From positions 124,001-188,000 of the forward strand of contig NC_039518.1 of NCBI RefSeq assembly GCF_003672135.1: a DNA stretch of 64,000 nt, in the 5' to 3' direction. The position numbers and the translations under genes were made by a program. Every line of letters begins with the position of its first letter. The first letter of the stretch is position 1. The notes beneath the pieces were generated by a model that was not told the origin of the DNA, did not search any database, and saw only the letters and a list, made by a program, of their open reading frames with translations. The DNA comes from Ooceraea biroi (Eukaryota; Arthropoda; Insecta; Hymenoptera; Formicidae). Positions 11,732 through 23,757 of this stretch are shown here, piece by piece.

Positions 11732-12641
11732 TAAATAAATTCTCATTTAAAGGCAACAAAATCTCTAATAAACTTTTTGCCAAGATATTTAATAAGTTGT
11801 ACCTGGAAGTTTACCGAAGGTGCACCGTTTTTTCGCTAATTGCGTTCACCGTCCGTCCACACCGGCGAAAGGACTGTAGGCGACCGCTTAACAGTTCCGC
11901 TTCCTGATTTTTCGGCGGTCCAAATATATCACGTTCACGCGGTTGCAAAACGACGTGCGCAAATTCTCTCTCTCGTCCGTGCTCTCGCCGCCGCCTCGGA
12001 TGAAGTACGTTGATCTTTGCCGATCAACGTACTTCGTCCGGGATGAAAAATGCGTCGCCGGGGGCGGGCGGGGATGAAGTCCGGAGGAGCATTTAGCGAC
12101 GCTGCCCAATTGACTGTATGCCAAGCCAAGCCAACCTCGGTTGACTTACTTTCTTTTTATACCGTACGATTTAGCTGCGACATCGCGCTATTACTGCCGG
12201 GTGTCGGGCATTGTTGCAACAGTTCAGAGAGAGGGGAGGGCACAGGGAAAAAGGTAGCTCTGCCAAAACGGGTCGTTGTCTACCGGTCCCGTCCGACCCG
12301 TACGGTAGCTTCATTCGTTCATTCGCGTTCGCTGGACGCGCAAATCCGGGCAACTTGCACCCGCGTTTCCAGCATAACGCAGCTTGGTCCGCTGCCAGGT
12401 ACGTATGTACTCTTTATGCCTTAACTCGGCACGAATTAATTGTAGCCGTGCGGCTTTTCCTTCTGCTCCTCCTCCCCTTTGCCGTCGTGAACGTTTGCCA
12501 CCGAGTGGCGGAGATGCGCCGAGGTGTTAATTGTTCGTGAACTGCTACTCCTCGCGGATACCGATCGACAGAGCGATCCGGGTTGATCAATCGATTCCTC
12601 GCAGGCACAAGAAAAAAAGAACAATTCAGTTTTGGAGTAAT
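11732..12641. other. Unassigned, CpG-rich, with one hairpin
   Basis: GC-rich sequence with several overlapping open frames on both strands and no recognisable domain. A 14-bp perfect stem (GAAGTACGTTGATC and complement, 6-base loop) lies at 12002-12035. Confidence 0.4.
12002..12035. repeat. 14-bp-stem hairpin
   Basis: GAAGTACGTTGATC / GATCAACGTACTTC around TTTGCC. Isolated and of unknown role. Confidence 0.6.
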
Positions 12642-12828
12642 TATTGGGTTGGCCAAAAAGTAATTGCGTTTTTTTCCAATAGATGGACATACATGTCTTG
12701 AAATGTAACTAACTTCATTCTAAACCGCAAATTCATTATGTAGGTTAACAACTCACAGTTCAAGCTTGTTTTACAAAAAGAAAGTACACGATTTCGTTAA
12801 CAATTGTTTGTTTGCCGTCGATTTCAAA

Positions 12829-13851
12829 ATGGAAAATCAAAAAGAACATTTTCCTCATATTTTGTTTTATTACTTCCGAAAAGGGAAAAACGCTGTGCAA
12901 GCTCATAAAAAGTTATGTCATGTATATGGCGAAGGTGCTTTAAAACTGCGGCAGTGTCAAAATTGGTTTACTAAATTTCGATCTGGAGATTTTAATGTGA
13001 AAGATACACCACGCTCAGGAAGGCCAATCGAAATTGATGATGACAAAATAAAGGCACTGATCGATTCGAATCGGCGTTTAACGACACGAGAGATTGCTGA
13101 GAATCTTAACATATAGAAATCGAGTGTTGAAAACCATTTAAAACGACTTGGATACATTAGTAAGCTCGATATTTGGGTACCACGTGAGCTCAAAGAAATT
13201 CATCTCACTAAGCGTATTGACATCTGCGATTCTCTTTTGAAACGTGGGGAAAATGATCGATTTTTGAAACGTATGATAACAGGCGACGAAAAATCGATCG
13301 TCTACAACAACGTCAAACGAAAACGATCGTGGAGCAAGCGTGATGAACCTGCTGAAAGCACTTGAAAAGCAGATATTCACCAAAGAAAGATTATGCTGTC
13401 AGTCTGGTGGGACTTTAAAGGTATTGTGTATTTCGAGCTGCTTGCAAGGAATCAAACCATTAATTCAGACGTATACTGTCGTCAACTGGATAAATTAAAC
13501 GATGCCATCAAACAGAAACGTCGAGAATTGGTGAATCGCAAAGGTGTGTTTCACCATGATAACGCTAGACCACGTACAAGTTTGGTCACTCGTGAAAAAT
13601 TGTTGCAGCTTCGATGGGACGTGTTACCACATCCACCATATTCGCCAGACCTGGCACCATCAGATTACCATTCGTTTCGTTCTTTGCAAAACGCCTTGAA
13701 TGGTAAAACCTTTACTGCCGATGAGGATATCAAATCGTTGTTGGAATTGTTTTTTGCTGAAAAAGATAAGAACTTTTTTGAGCGCGGAATCATGAAGTTG
13801 CCTGAAAAATGGCAAAAGATAATCAAACAAAATGGACAATATATTGTTTAA
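12829..13851 (+). pseudogene. Mariner transposase, array 2 unit 1 (full length, two stops)
   Basis: The same 341-codon frame as at 3238-4260, from ATG 12829 to TAA 13849-13851. It is interrupted by TAG at 13114-13116 (AACATATAG in the second helix-turn-helix) and by the lineage-typical TGA after PAEST (~13363). Motifs are TGDEKS (Trp lost), HHDNARPR and YSPDLAPSD. Only this unit in the array has a 5' TIR and N-terminal region. Confidence 0.9.
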
Positions 13852-13930
13852 TAAAGTTTTTGTTTCCCATGAAAAATTCGCCTTTTATTTATATAAAAAA
13901 AAACGCAATTACTTTTTGGCCAACCCAATA

Positions 13931-14860
13931 TATGGCGAAGATGCTTTAAAACTGCGGCAGTGTCAAAATTGGTTTACTAAATTTCGATCTGCAGATTTTA
14001 ATGTGAAAGATGCACCACGCTCGGGAAGGCCAATCGAAATTGATGATGACAAAATAAAGGCACTGATCGATTCCAATCGGCGTTTAACGACACGAGAGAT
14101 TGATGAGAATCTTAACATATCGAAATCGAGTGTTGAAAACCATTCAAAACGACTTGGATACATTAGTAAGCTCGATATTTGGGTACCACGTGAGCTCAAA
14201 GAAATTCATCTCACTAAGCGTGTTGACATCTGCGATTCTCTTTTGAAACGTGAGGAAAATGATCGATTTTTGAAACGGATGATAACAGGCGACGAAAAAT
14301 GGATCGTCTACAACAACGTCAAACGAAAAAGATCGTGGAGCAAGCGTGATGAACCTGCTGAAAGAACTTGAAAAGCAGATATTCACCAAAGAAAGATTAT
14401 GCTGTCAGTCTGGTGGGAGTTTAAAGGTATTGTGTATTTCGAGCTGCTTGCAAGGAATCAAACCATTAATTCAGACGTATACTGTCGTCAACTGGATAAA
14501 TTAAATGGTGCCATCAAACAGAAACGTCGAGAAGTGGTGAATCGCAAAGGTGTTGTGTTTCACCATGATAACGCTAGACCACGTACAAGTTTGGTCACTC
14601 GTGAAAAATTGTTGCAGCTTGGATGGAATGTGTTACCACTTCCACCATATTCGCCAGACCTGGCACCATCAGATTACCATTCGTTTCGTTCTTTGCAAAA
14701 CGCCTTGAATGGTAAAACCTTTACTGCTGATGAGGATATGAAATCGTTGTTGGAATTGATTTTTGCTGAAAAAGATAAGAACTTTTTTGAGCGCGGAATC
14801 ATGAAGTTGCCTGAAAAATGGCAAAAGATAATCAAACAAAATGGACAATATATTGTTTAA
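13931..14860 (+). pseudogene. Mariner transposase, array 2 unit 2 (type 'a' truncated unit)
   Basis: Truncated at the common junction. Diagnostic changes: TTREIDENLNI, KRVDICDS, AERT before the shared TGA (14369-14371), KLNGAIKQKRREVVNRK and GWNVLP. The same changes occur in unit 4. TGDEKW, HHDNARPR and YSPDLAPSD are retained. Confidence 0.85.
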
Positions 14861-14939
14861 TAAAGTTTTTGTTTTCCATGAAAAATTCGCCTTTTATTTA
14901 TATTAAAAAAAACGCAATTACTTTTTGGCCAACCCAATA

Positions 14940-15866
14940 TATGGCGAAGATGCTTTAAAACTGCGGCAGTGTCAAAATTGGTTTACTAAATTTCGATCTG
15001 CAGATTTTAATGTGAAAGATGCACCACGCTCAGGAAGGCCAATCGAAATTGATGATGGCAAAATAAAGGCACTGATCGATTCCAATCGGCGTTTAACGAC
15101 ACGAGAGATTGCTGAGAATCTTAACATATCGAAATCGAGTGTTGAAAACCATTCAAAACGACTTGCATACATTAGTAAGCTCGATATTTGGGTACCACGT
15201 GAGCTCAAAGAAATTCATCTCACTAAGCGTATTGACATCTGCGATTCTCTTTTGAAACGTGAGGAAAATGATCCATTTTTTAAACGTATGATAACAGGCG
15301 ACGAAAGATGGGTCGTCTACAACAACGTCAAACGAAAAAGATGGTGGAGCAAGCGTGATGAACCTGCTGAAAGCACTTGAAAAGCAAATATTCACCAAAG
15401 AAAGATTATGCTGTCAGTCTGGTGGGACTTTAAAGGTATTGTGTATTTCGAGCTGCTTGCAAGGAATCAAACCATTAATTCAGACGTATACTGTCGTCAA
15501 CTGGATAAATTAAACGATGCCATCAAACAGAAACGTCGAGAATTGGTGAATCGCAAAGGTGTGTTTCACCATGATAACGCTAGACCACGTACAAGTTTGG
15601 TCACTCGTGAAAAATTGTTGCAGCTTGGATGGGACGTGTTACCACATCCACCATATTCGCCAGACCTGGCACCATCAGATTACCATTCGTTTCGTTCTTT
15701 GCAAAACGCCTTGAATGGTAAAACCTTTACTGCTGATGAGGATATCAAATCGTTGTTGGAATCGATTTTTGCTGAAAAAGATAAGAACTTTTTTGAGCGC
15801 GGAATCATGAAGTTGCCTGAAAAATGGCAAAAGATAATCAAACAAAATGGACAATATATTGTTTAA
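14940..15866 (+). pseudogene. Mariner transposase, array 2 unit 3 (type 'b' truncated unit)
   Basis: Truncated at the common junction. Diagnostic changes: IDDGKIKAL, KRLAYISK and ENDPFFKRM, with the first two shared with unit 5. The catalytic neighbourhood reads TGDERW; the shared TGA is at 15378-15380. The GVFHHDN form (one Val fewer) matches unit 1. Confidence 0.85.
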
Positions 15867-15945
15867 TAAAGTTTTTGTTTTCCATGAAAAATTCGCCTTT
15901 TATTTATATTAAAAAAAACGCAATTACTTTTTGGCCAACCCAATA

Positions 15946-16875
15946 TATGGCGAAGATGCTTTAAAACTGCGGCAGTGTCAAAATTGGTTTACTAAATTTC
16001 GATCTGCAGATTTTAATGTGAAAGATGCACCACGCTCGGGAAGGCCAATCGAAATTGATGATGACAAAATAAAGGCACTGATCGATTCCAATCGGCGTTT
16101 AACGACACGAGAGATTGATGAGAATCTTAACATATCGAAATCGAGTGTTGAAAACCATTCAAAACGACTTGGATACATTAGTAAGCTCGATATTTGGGTA
16201 CCACGTGAGCTCAAAGAAATTCATCTCACTAAGCGTGTTGACATCTGCGATTCTCTTTTGAAACGTGAGGAAAATGATCGATTTTTGAAACGGATGATAA
16301 CAGGCGACGAAAAATGGATCGTCTACAACAACGTCAAACGAAAAAGATCGTGGAGCAAGCGTGATGAACCTGCTGAAAGAACTTGAAAAGCAGATATTCA
16401 CCAAAGAAAGATTATGCTGTCAGTCTGGTGGGACTTTAAACGTATTGTGCATTTCGAGCTGCTTGCAAGGAATCAAACCATTAATTCAGACGTATACTGT
16501 CGTCAACTGGATAAATTAAATGGTGCCATCAAACAGAAACGTCGAGAAGTGGTGAATCGCAAAGGTGTTGTGTTTCACCATGATAACGCTAGACCACGTA
16601 CAAGTTTGGTCACTCGTGAAAAATTGTTGCAGCTTGGATGGAATGTGTTACCACATCCACCATATTCGCCAGACCTGGCACCATCAGATTACCATTCGTT
16701 TCGTTCTTTGCAAAACGTCTTGAATGGTAAAACCTTTACTGCTGATGAGGATATGAAATCGTTGTTGGAATTGATTTTTGCTGAAAAAGATAAGAACTTT
16801 TTTGAGCGCGGAATCATGAAGTTGCCTGAAAAATGGCAAAAGATAATCAAACAAAATGGACAATATATTGTTTAA
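15946..16875 (+). pseudogene. Mariner transposase, array 2 unit 4 (type 'a' truncated unit)
   Basis: Nearly a repeat of unit 2: TTREIDENLNI, KRVDICDS, AERT, KLNGAIKQKRREVVNRK and GWNVLP, exactly 2015 bp downstream. Private changes include KRIVHFELL and QNVLNGK. The shared TGA is at 16384-16386. Confidence 0.85.
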
Positions 16876-16954
16876 TAAAGTTTTTGTTTTCCATGAAAAA
16901 TTCGCCTTTTATTTATATTAAAAAAAACGCAATTACTTTTTGGCCAACCCAATA

Positions 16955-17870
16955 TATGGCGAAGATGCTTTAAAACTGCGGCAGTGTCAAAATTGGTTTA
17001 CTAAATTTCGATCTGCAGATTTTAATGTGAAAGATGCACCACGCTCAGGAAGGCCAATCGAAATTGATGATGGCAAAATAAAGGCACTGATCGATTCCAA
17101 TCGGCGTTTAACGACACGAGAGATTGCTGAGAATCTTAACATATCGAAATCGAGTGTTGAAAACCATTCAAAACGACTTGCATACATTAGTAAGCTCGAT
17201 ATTTGGGTACCACATGAGCTCAAAGAAATTCATCTCACTGAGCGTATTGACATCTGCGATTCTCTTTTGAAACGTGAGGAAAATGATCCATTTTTGAAAC
17301 GTATGATAACAGGCGACGAAAAATCGATCGTCTACAACAACGTCAAACGAAAACGATCGTGGAGCAAGCGTGATGAACCTGCTGAAAGCACTTGAAAAGC
17401 AGATATTCACCAAAGAAAGATTATGCTGTCAGTCTGGTGGGACTGTGTATTTTGAGCTGCTTGCAAGGAATCAAACCATTAATTCAGACGTATACTGTCA
17501 ACTGGATAAATTAAATGATGCCATCAAACAGAAACGTCGAGAATTGGTGAATCGCAAAGGTGTTGTGTTTCACCATGATAACGCTAGACCACGTACAAGT
17601 TTGGTCAGTCGTGAAAAATTGTTGCAGCTTGGATGGGACGTGTTACCACATCCACCATATTCGCCAGACCTGGCACCATCAGATTACCATTCGTTTCGTT
17701 CTTTGCAAAACGCCTTGAATGGTAAAACCTTTACTGCCGATGAGGATATCAAATCGTTGTTGGAATTGTTTTTTGCTGAAAAAGATAAGAACTTTTTTGA
17801 GCGCGGAATCATGAAGTTGCCTGAAAAATGGCAAAAGATAATCAAACAAAATGGACAATATATTGTTTAA
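16955..17870 (+). pseudogene. Mariner transposase, array 2 unit 5 (mosaic truncated unit)
   Basis: The first half carries unit-3 markers (IDDGKIKAL, KRLAYISK). The last third carries unit-1 markers (ACTGCCGATGAGGATATC, GGAATTGTTTTTTGC, and GTTTCCCATG after the stop). A deletion near 17443 (in the LSVWWDFKGIVYF region) shifts the frame, and 3 bp are lost at VYCQLDK. It is the terminal unit and supplies the outer 3' TIR. Confidence 0.85.
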
Positions 17871-17949
17871 TAAAGTTTTTGTTTCCCATGAAAAATTCGC
17901 CTTTTATTTATATTAAAAAAAACGCAATTACTTTTTGGCCAACCCAATA

Positions 17950-20468
17950 AGATGATGATCGATTCGCGAATAAACGTCCAAATGCCTGCCTCTGAGGAAT
18001 TGATTGCAAATTGTGTTTTTTGTCCTGTCCAATTTGCTTTTGCTAATAAATAAAATGCAATCTGCATTTATATGTTTTGTTATATTTTAAAATTTAACTG
18101 CGAATACACGTTGCGTATTGTGTTATAGTATAATATATTGACACGATTGCGTGTCTCTAATAATAAATCTGACATGATTATCTAATACAATGTTGCGCGA
18201 CGCTCGTACAAAACAAACGCAGTTGGGATGATTATTACAAATTGAGTGCCTAACGTGAGCTATAAATATGGACCACACTCAGTAAAATGTCCAAATTACT
18301 TAATACGTTATCCGAATAAGGTATCTGAATAGACAGTAACTCTCGGTCGTTTATCCAATTAAATTAGGCACGAAATGAATTTAGATATTCTATGCGGGGG
18401 CTGTTGTGATGTTGTTTACGCAAAGATCTCGCTCGGAATTGATATCATTATATCGAATTGTATCTTATATAGTAGATGACACAATACATACATAGTGTAT
18501 AGCGCTACGCTTTTATTTTTAACAGATTTTAGCGGCAAGCGCCCCTATGGAGTGGTCACCGTATATACATTTGTGCGCTACACAGCGTGCGTTAAGTTTG
18601 CAGGCGCGAAACTTATTTCTCCTCTCCGTCCTTTTTTCTCGACATTAATTTTTATAGATAAATTCGATATATGATTGTATGATTCCTCCATGTTCGTCCA
18701 ATACAACTCGTATTATTATTTACTCAATCATATATTCCATTTAAATAAATTTTTAATTTACTCTCGGGCAATTTCCTCATTTACTTTCAACGTTCGAATA
18801 AATCAGCGAGCAATCGATAATCTCTAATTACCGTATGTTCACAAGAAGATATGTATGTTTATATTATCTGATACTTTATATTAACAAGACATGCAAGTAT
18901 TATGACGTGAAATCTGCATACCTGGCAAGGAAGACAGGAAACGGAGATACAGAAAGGAGCCGCGTATTTATTATGCGAAATGGACGAAAATGAGAAATAT
19001 TAAGGTGAAAGCCAGCATACACACTGATGAAACACCAGCAGAAGCAGAAGTACATGGAGCATGTGACTTAAGAGTGATCGTGGAACTAGATAAATAATAG
19101 GTCGACAAGAGTCGGCTCCCGTCTCTCTGGGTTAACCAATCTATTTGTTTTGTGTCTCGGTTTTCTCCCTCTCTGTCACTTCCTCCTACCCCCTCGCTCT
19201 TTGTCTGAAAAAGAGAGAGAAAGAGTCACCGATTTTCTCTCATACCACGGCTCTTCATTAGGTAATCTTATCTCGTGAACGATCCGCACACGGCTCCACG
19301 TGCAGCGGCGTCCTACCCTCTTCGACGTGTTTTTTGTTTGTAACAATTCCTCCATCGGACGTTACATCACAGGTTGCCACGTTCAATCGCGTGGGTGACG
19401 CAACGACGCTATTACACATTTACCTAATTCACAGGTGATTTGAGCCGGCGTTTGACAATCGGCGCGTTCGCCGAACAGGGGTGACTCTTCCTGTCGAAAA
19501 TTGGAATGATTGTTCGTTCCTCGATAAGCTAGCTCGGTGACAATAATATGAAGGCGATGATATGACTCTCGAGCCACGGACGACGAGAACGGGGGGAAGA
19601 TCTCGACGACTTTCGTCGAAGCGACGCGTATCTAAAAGCTCGTATATTATCTCGCACGTGTGCGAAACATACAAGGAGAATTGCCTCGACAACGCTAATC
19701 AAACAGATTAATGCAAGAGAGTTTCGTTAACTTAAAACTTCAACGATAGCGTACAATGACTTTGATGACCAGGCAATTACTCAAGTCCGTATCTTCAATT
19801 TTTCAACTTCAATTGAAGTGTCGGTTCGCATTTTTATAAGCTAGAGATATCCTTCTCGGCACTCGGCATCTCTCGGTCTCCCCTAAGGGAGAAACATCAT
19901 CGAGTTCACGTCACCGTATCAAAGGGATACCATAGCTTCTCAATTTTTATGCCGCCATAGCGTTCACGGATGCGCGTAAGAGGGTCTCAAAGTGTGCCGA
20001 TCGATCGATCGACGAAGTCACGTTCCTCGTCGCAAAGTAGCTAATTTCCCATCGAAGACCGCCAAGTCTTGCACACTCGCGTCATCTTCACGGGCCCCAG
20101 GCATGCACCGGGTGCACGCGGCCTCTCCAACGGCTTTCGCATCCACGACCACGTGCAGGGTACACGTGCACCCGCGGTGGATCACGTGCGAGGTAAAAGC
20201 GGGCTCAATTGTCCGTTACTTACCCTGTTAAAGCCCGGCGACGCGATCGGTCGGATTGTGCCCGCTATCTTCACCAGTCGGCATCCCCGACGCGCGGCAG
20301 GCAGAGGCAACCGGCGGTTCTAATCAGTTATTACACTCCCGGCGAACGATAATTACGACGTTGCAATTGATTGCCGGTGCGCGTGCTCGGCATCTCGTGA
20401 AGAGAAGATATCCGGCCTCGGTATCTTCAGCGGTATCATCGTCGTGGTTGCGCGAGCGCGCCGGCTCC
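17950..20468. other. Unassigned, no gene seen
   Basis: 17950-19000 is AT-rich. 19130-19260 is pyrimidine/purine-biased simple sequence. 19900-20470 is GC- and CpG-rich with open frames on several frames and no recognisable domain. No RNA gene or TIR pair was found. Confidence 0.45.
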
Positions 20469-20472
20469 TTAA

Positions 20473-20877
20473 GGGGATGCTGGAGCTGCTAGTGAACTTC
20501 TACGCGATGGTGCTGCCATCGCACAATAAAATGTTTTTTACAAAAATTTGGAAATTTGTACGCACAAAATTGTTGTTGACGGTGTTTGGACACAATTAAG
20601 GAATATGAGACTGCTTTTCGAAGTGACTTTAGAAGCGTCATGAAAGAGAATTCTGTGTTTTCCTTTAGGGTTAGAGGTTAGAATACAGGAGAACACAGAA
20701 TTCTCTTTATGACGCTTCCAAAGTCACTTCGAAAAGCATCCTCATATTCCTTAATTGTGTCCAAACACCGCTCAACAGCGATTTTGTGCGTACAAATTGG
20801 CAAATTTTTGTAAAAAACATTTTATTGTGCGATGGCAGCACCATCGCGAAGAAGTTCACTAGCAGCTCCAGCATCCC
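20473..20877. mobile_element. TTAA-flanked MITE, GGGGATGCTGGAGCTGCTAG family
   Basis: TTAA at 20469-20472 and 20878-20881 flanks ends GGGGATGCTGGAGCTGCTAG and CTAGCAGCTCCAGCATCCC. The two ~170-bp arms are complementary almost to the centre (loop about 20665-20695). TTAA targets are typical of piggyBac and of Kolobok transposons; which family drives it cannot be told from this copy. No coding frame. Confidence 0.88.
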
Positions 20878-21277
20878 TTAACGCCTTGCATGCGGACGGA
20901 CGTGCACGTGTCTCTGATTTGCATATACCGCAATGCGAGGACCCTCGAGGATCACCGGCTGGAGAAACGTACCTTTCTCTCGTGTTCTATTAATTACGTC
21001 TGTTAATTTAGTGATGGTAACATATTAACAGTGACGGTAATAGGTGCTTGCGAAAGTTCGTATGAGATATTAAAGCCATCTTCCTTCCTTCTTGATTTTT
21101 CCTACTGCTTTCAAGTGCGGGATACTGTTGATTCATTAACTCCAAGCTGCCCTACTGCCAAGCTCTTTTAATGTTCGGGACGAGTTCTCGTAGAGTAATG
21201 CTTCCAATCCCCTGTTCTCCATCTATTTGTGACTTTACAAACTTTTGCAAGTACTGTATATTAACTAGGGCTCGCTA

Positions 21278-21313
21278 TTATACGTTTAAACGGAAACACG
21301 TTTACACGTATAA
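21278..21313. repeat. Hairpin, TTATACGTTTAAACG type, copy 1
   Basis: TTATACGTTTAAACG pairs (one G-T or mismatch) with CGTTTACACGTATAA across a 6-base loop. A second version follows 93 bp downstream. Confidence 0.65.
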
Positions 21314-21370
21314 TTAGCATATCCGTTCATTGAGAAAACGTTTTCCCGAAATATACGTTGTTTTAAGGTA

Positions 21371-21404
21371 TTATACGTATAAACGGAAAACGTTTACACG
21401 TATA
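21371..21404. repeat. Hairpin, TTATACGTATAAACG type, copy 2
   Basis: ATACGTATAAACG pairs with CGTTTACACGTAT across GAAAA. Loop and lower stem match the hairpin at 21278-21313. Confidence 0.65.
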
Positions 21405-21549
21405 TTTAAACACATAAAAAAAAGAGAGAAAAGACTTGAGAGAGATTTTCCGGGCCTTACCTGTCACTGAATTCCGGATATGCGCGTATCGTTTTCTAAC
21501 GTCCACAACCTCTTCTACCGCAAATACCGATACAAAATACCTCAATTAA

Positions 21550-22696
21550 GGGGACCTGCTTTAAACGCTGGAAAATAGGTATATTTTACGAATTTTTTAA
21601 GAAACATACAGCGGGATCATTATAAAACTTTGATGCATTTATTAGTACATGTTTAAAGATAAAAAAATTATTTTTTTATTTGAATATATCGCCTGTAGAG
21701 GTCGTCCTGGAGAAATCTTAGTGCAGCCGCGTCGCTGGCATTGCAAATTGGTGAGCATTTTCCTGCCTCCAAATTTCGTCTAAACTGAAAAATTGAAATA
21801 TCTTCTCGTTATTTATGAATTCCCATCGTCGATGAACCAAAGAGAGAAGAAAAAAGTTGAAAAGTGCCAAAATGGTGGAGCTTAGAACACAAAAGTACGA
21901 TTTTTAGGCAAAGTTTTTGAACCTTTTCATGCAAAAATAATTGTTTAACTTAATGTTTTTATGAATATTAAAGGTTCATCGACGATGGGAATTCATAAAT
22001 AACGAGAAAATATTTCAATTTTTCAGTTTGGATGAAATTTGGAGGCGGGAGAATGCTCACCAATTTACAATGCATTTATTAGTACATGTTTAAAGATAAA
22101 AAAATTATTTTTTGGTTTGAATATATCGCTTGTAGAGGTCGTCCTGGAGAAATCTTAGTGCAGCCTCGTCGCCGGCATTGCAAATTGGTGAGCATTCTCC
22201 TGCCTCCAAATTTCGTCTAAACTGAAAAATTGAAATATGTTCTCGTTATTTATGAATTCCCATCGTCGATGAACCAAAGAGAGAAGAAAAAAGTTGAAAA
22301 GTGCCAAAATGGTGGAGCTTAGAACACAAAAGTACGATTTTTAGGCAAAGTTTTTGAACTTTTTAATGCAAAAATAATTGTTTAACTTAATGTTTTTATG
22401 AATATTAAAGGTTCATCGACGATGGGAATTCATAAATAACAAGAAAATATTTAATTTTTCAGTTTGGATGAAATTTGGAGGCAGGAGAATGCTCACCAAT
22501 TTACAATGCCGGCTGCACTAAGATGCCTCCAGGACGACCTCTACAGGCGATATATTCAAATAAAAAAATAATTTTTTTATCTTTAAACATGTACTAATAA
22601 ATGCATCAAAGTTTTATAACGATCCGCTGTATAATTTCTCCAAAAAAATTCGCAAAATTATACCTTATTTTCAACGTTCTAAAGCAGGCTCCCCCC
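21550..22696. mobile_element. TTAA-flanked MITE, GGGGGGAGCCTGCTTTAGAA family, long form, copy 1
   Basis: Flanked by TTAA (21546-21549, 22697-22700). The right end CTAAAGCAGGCTCCCCCC mirrors the left end, which here is GGGGACCTGCTTTAAACG. Arms pair extensively. The left arm is present twice: the block beginning GCATTTATTAGTACATGTTT near 21632 recurs near 22072, making this ~1.15 kb rather than ~0.72 kb. Short forms are at 48273, 49365, 59368 and 60460. No transposase. Confidence 0.9.
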
Positions 22697-22700
22697 TTAA

Positions 22701-23755
22701 GGCCGTGCGAGAATCTCGCTCGCAAAATCACGCGTTCCCGCGTTCGCGTGTAATCCGGTAACGTAATTTCCGCGATTAAGCACGATTGATCGCGCCGCTC
22801 CGATCGTGACAAGGGCACCGGGATGGATGGATGGATGCGTGTGCCCTAATCCTTCAATCTGTTCTCATCTGCCTCATCTGCCTCATCTGCTTCATCTGCC
22901 GATACTAACTCTCTCCTCCGCGAACGCGTTTTCCGCGCCCCCGGGAGGGATGAGAGGGTGCTCTTAATTTCGGAATCGGAAGCTTTCCACTTAGCTATGA
23001 GATGCAAATTGCTGCGATAATTCTCGAGTCCTTCTTCCTCTGCTTTTTTTTCTTCACGAAGCAATCGTTGCAGCGGTACCGATCGATACATCTCTCCGGG
23101 AATTCACTGCTCGCGAGGGGGACTGGGCATCGTAAATACCGGCAGATCTTCTTCGACGGAAGGATTGCAGGCGGCGGAGTACTTGGGGACACTAAGCTCG
23201 GCTAATGAAACGAATATATCATCGTGGTCGTGGCCAAATCCGTTTCTACTATTACCACACACGCCATTACGTCCCTGACGCCGTGCGTTAAGCGTCCCAT
23301 TTAACGTCGTCTAAGCTCCCCGTTAAAGCGCGTGTAACGCGTTTGCGATTGAAACCCACCCAAGTTACATAAATCCGCGAGATCGTAACTTAGACCTTGA
23401 ACCTAAACTAACCCGCTCGAAATCGTGTCGATGCGATTGTCACGTTCGCGATGCCATTCGCGAGATCAAGAGCAAGACGGAGATTGAATAAAAAAAATAA
23501 TGAAAAGCGATTAGACGATTTTTCGATGCTCATTTCTGCGCGATCATTCGGAAATAGAAAGAGAGAGAAACAGTCTGCGGTGAGTCAAAGACTTTATTCC
23601 TTGAAGGCTGACTTTTATCACGAGTTTGCGAACTTGAAACGCGCCGGGAGACGTTGCGTATAATAAAGTCGATTACTCTCGATCGCCGCTTCGACTCTTC
23701 GTGGTCATAATTTGTCGTAAGTGGTCCAGAATTTAATATTTAAGTCGCGCGGATA
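22701..23755. other. Unassigned, CpG-rich, with a 9-bp minisatellite
   Basis: 22863-22898 holds four copies of a CTCATCTGC-type 9-mer. The rest is CpG-rich without recognisable coding or RNA features. Confidence 0.45.
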
Positions 23756-23757
23756 TA

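Larger units (their letters stand above)
12644..17947 (+). mobile_element. Mariner (mellifera-type) tandem array 2: one full unit plus four 5'-truncated units
   Basis: Begins TTGGGTTGGCCAAAAAGTAA after TA (12642-12643) and ends TTGGCCAACCCAA before TA (17948-17949). Units are 12644-13928 (full), 13931-14937, 14940-15943, 15946-16952 and 16955-17947. Each truncated unit starts at the same TATGGCG junction as in array 1, immediately after a complete 3' TIR and TA. Units 2 and 4 match each other best, as do units 3 and 5, giving a ~2015-bp higher-order repeat. Flanks are unrelated to those of array 1, so the two arrays occupy independent insertion sites. Confidence 0.93.
20882..21545. other. Unassigned, contains two related hairpins
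   Basis: Non-coding sequence between two TTAA elements. The hairpins at 21278-21313 and 21371-21404 are listed separately. Confidence 0.45.

Noticed and set aside
3053..17947. Reading the regular ~1-kb repeats as a CRISPR-like or functional gene array
   Set aside because: Units are whole mariner 3' portions joined at TIR/TA junctions; there are no short repeats with spacers.
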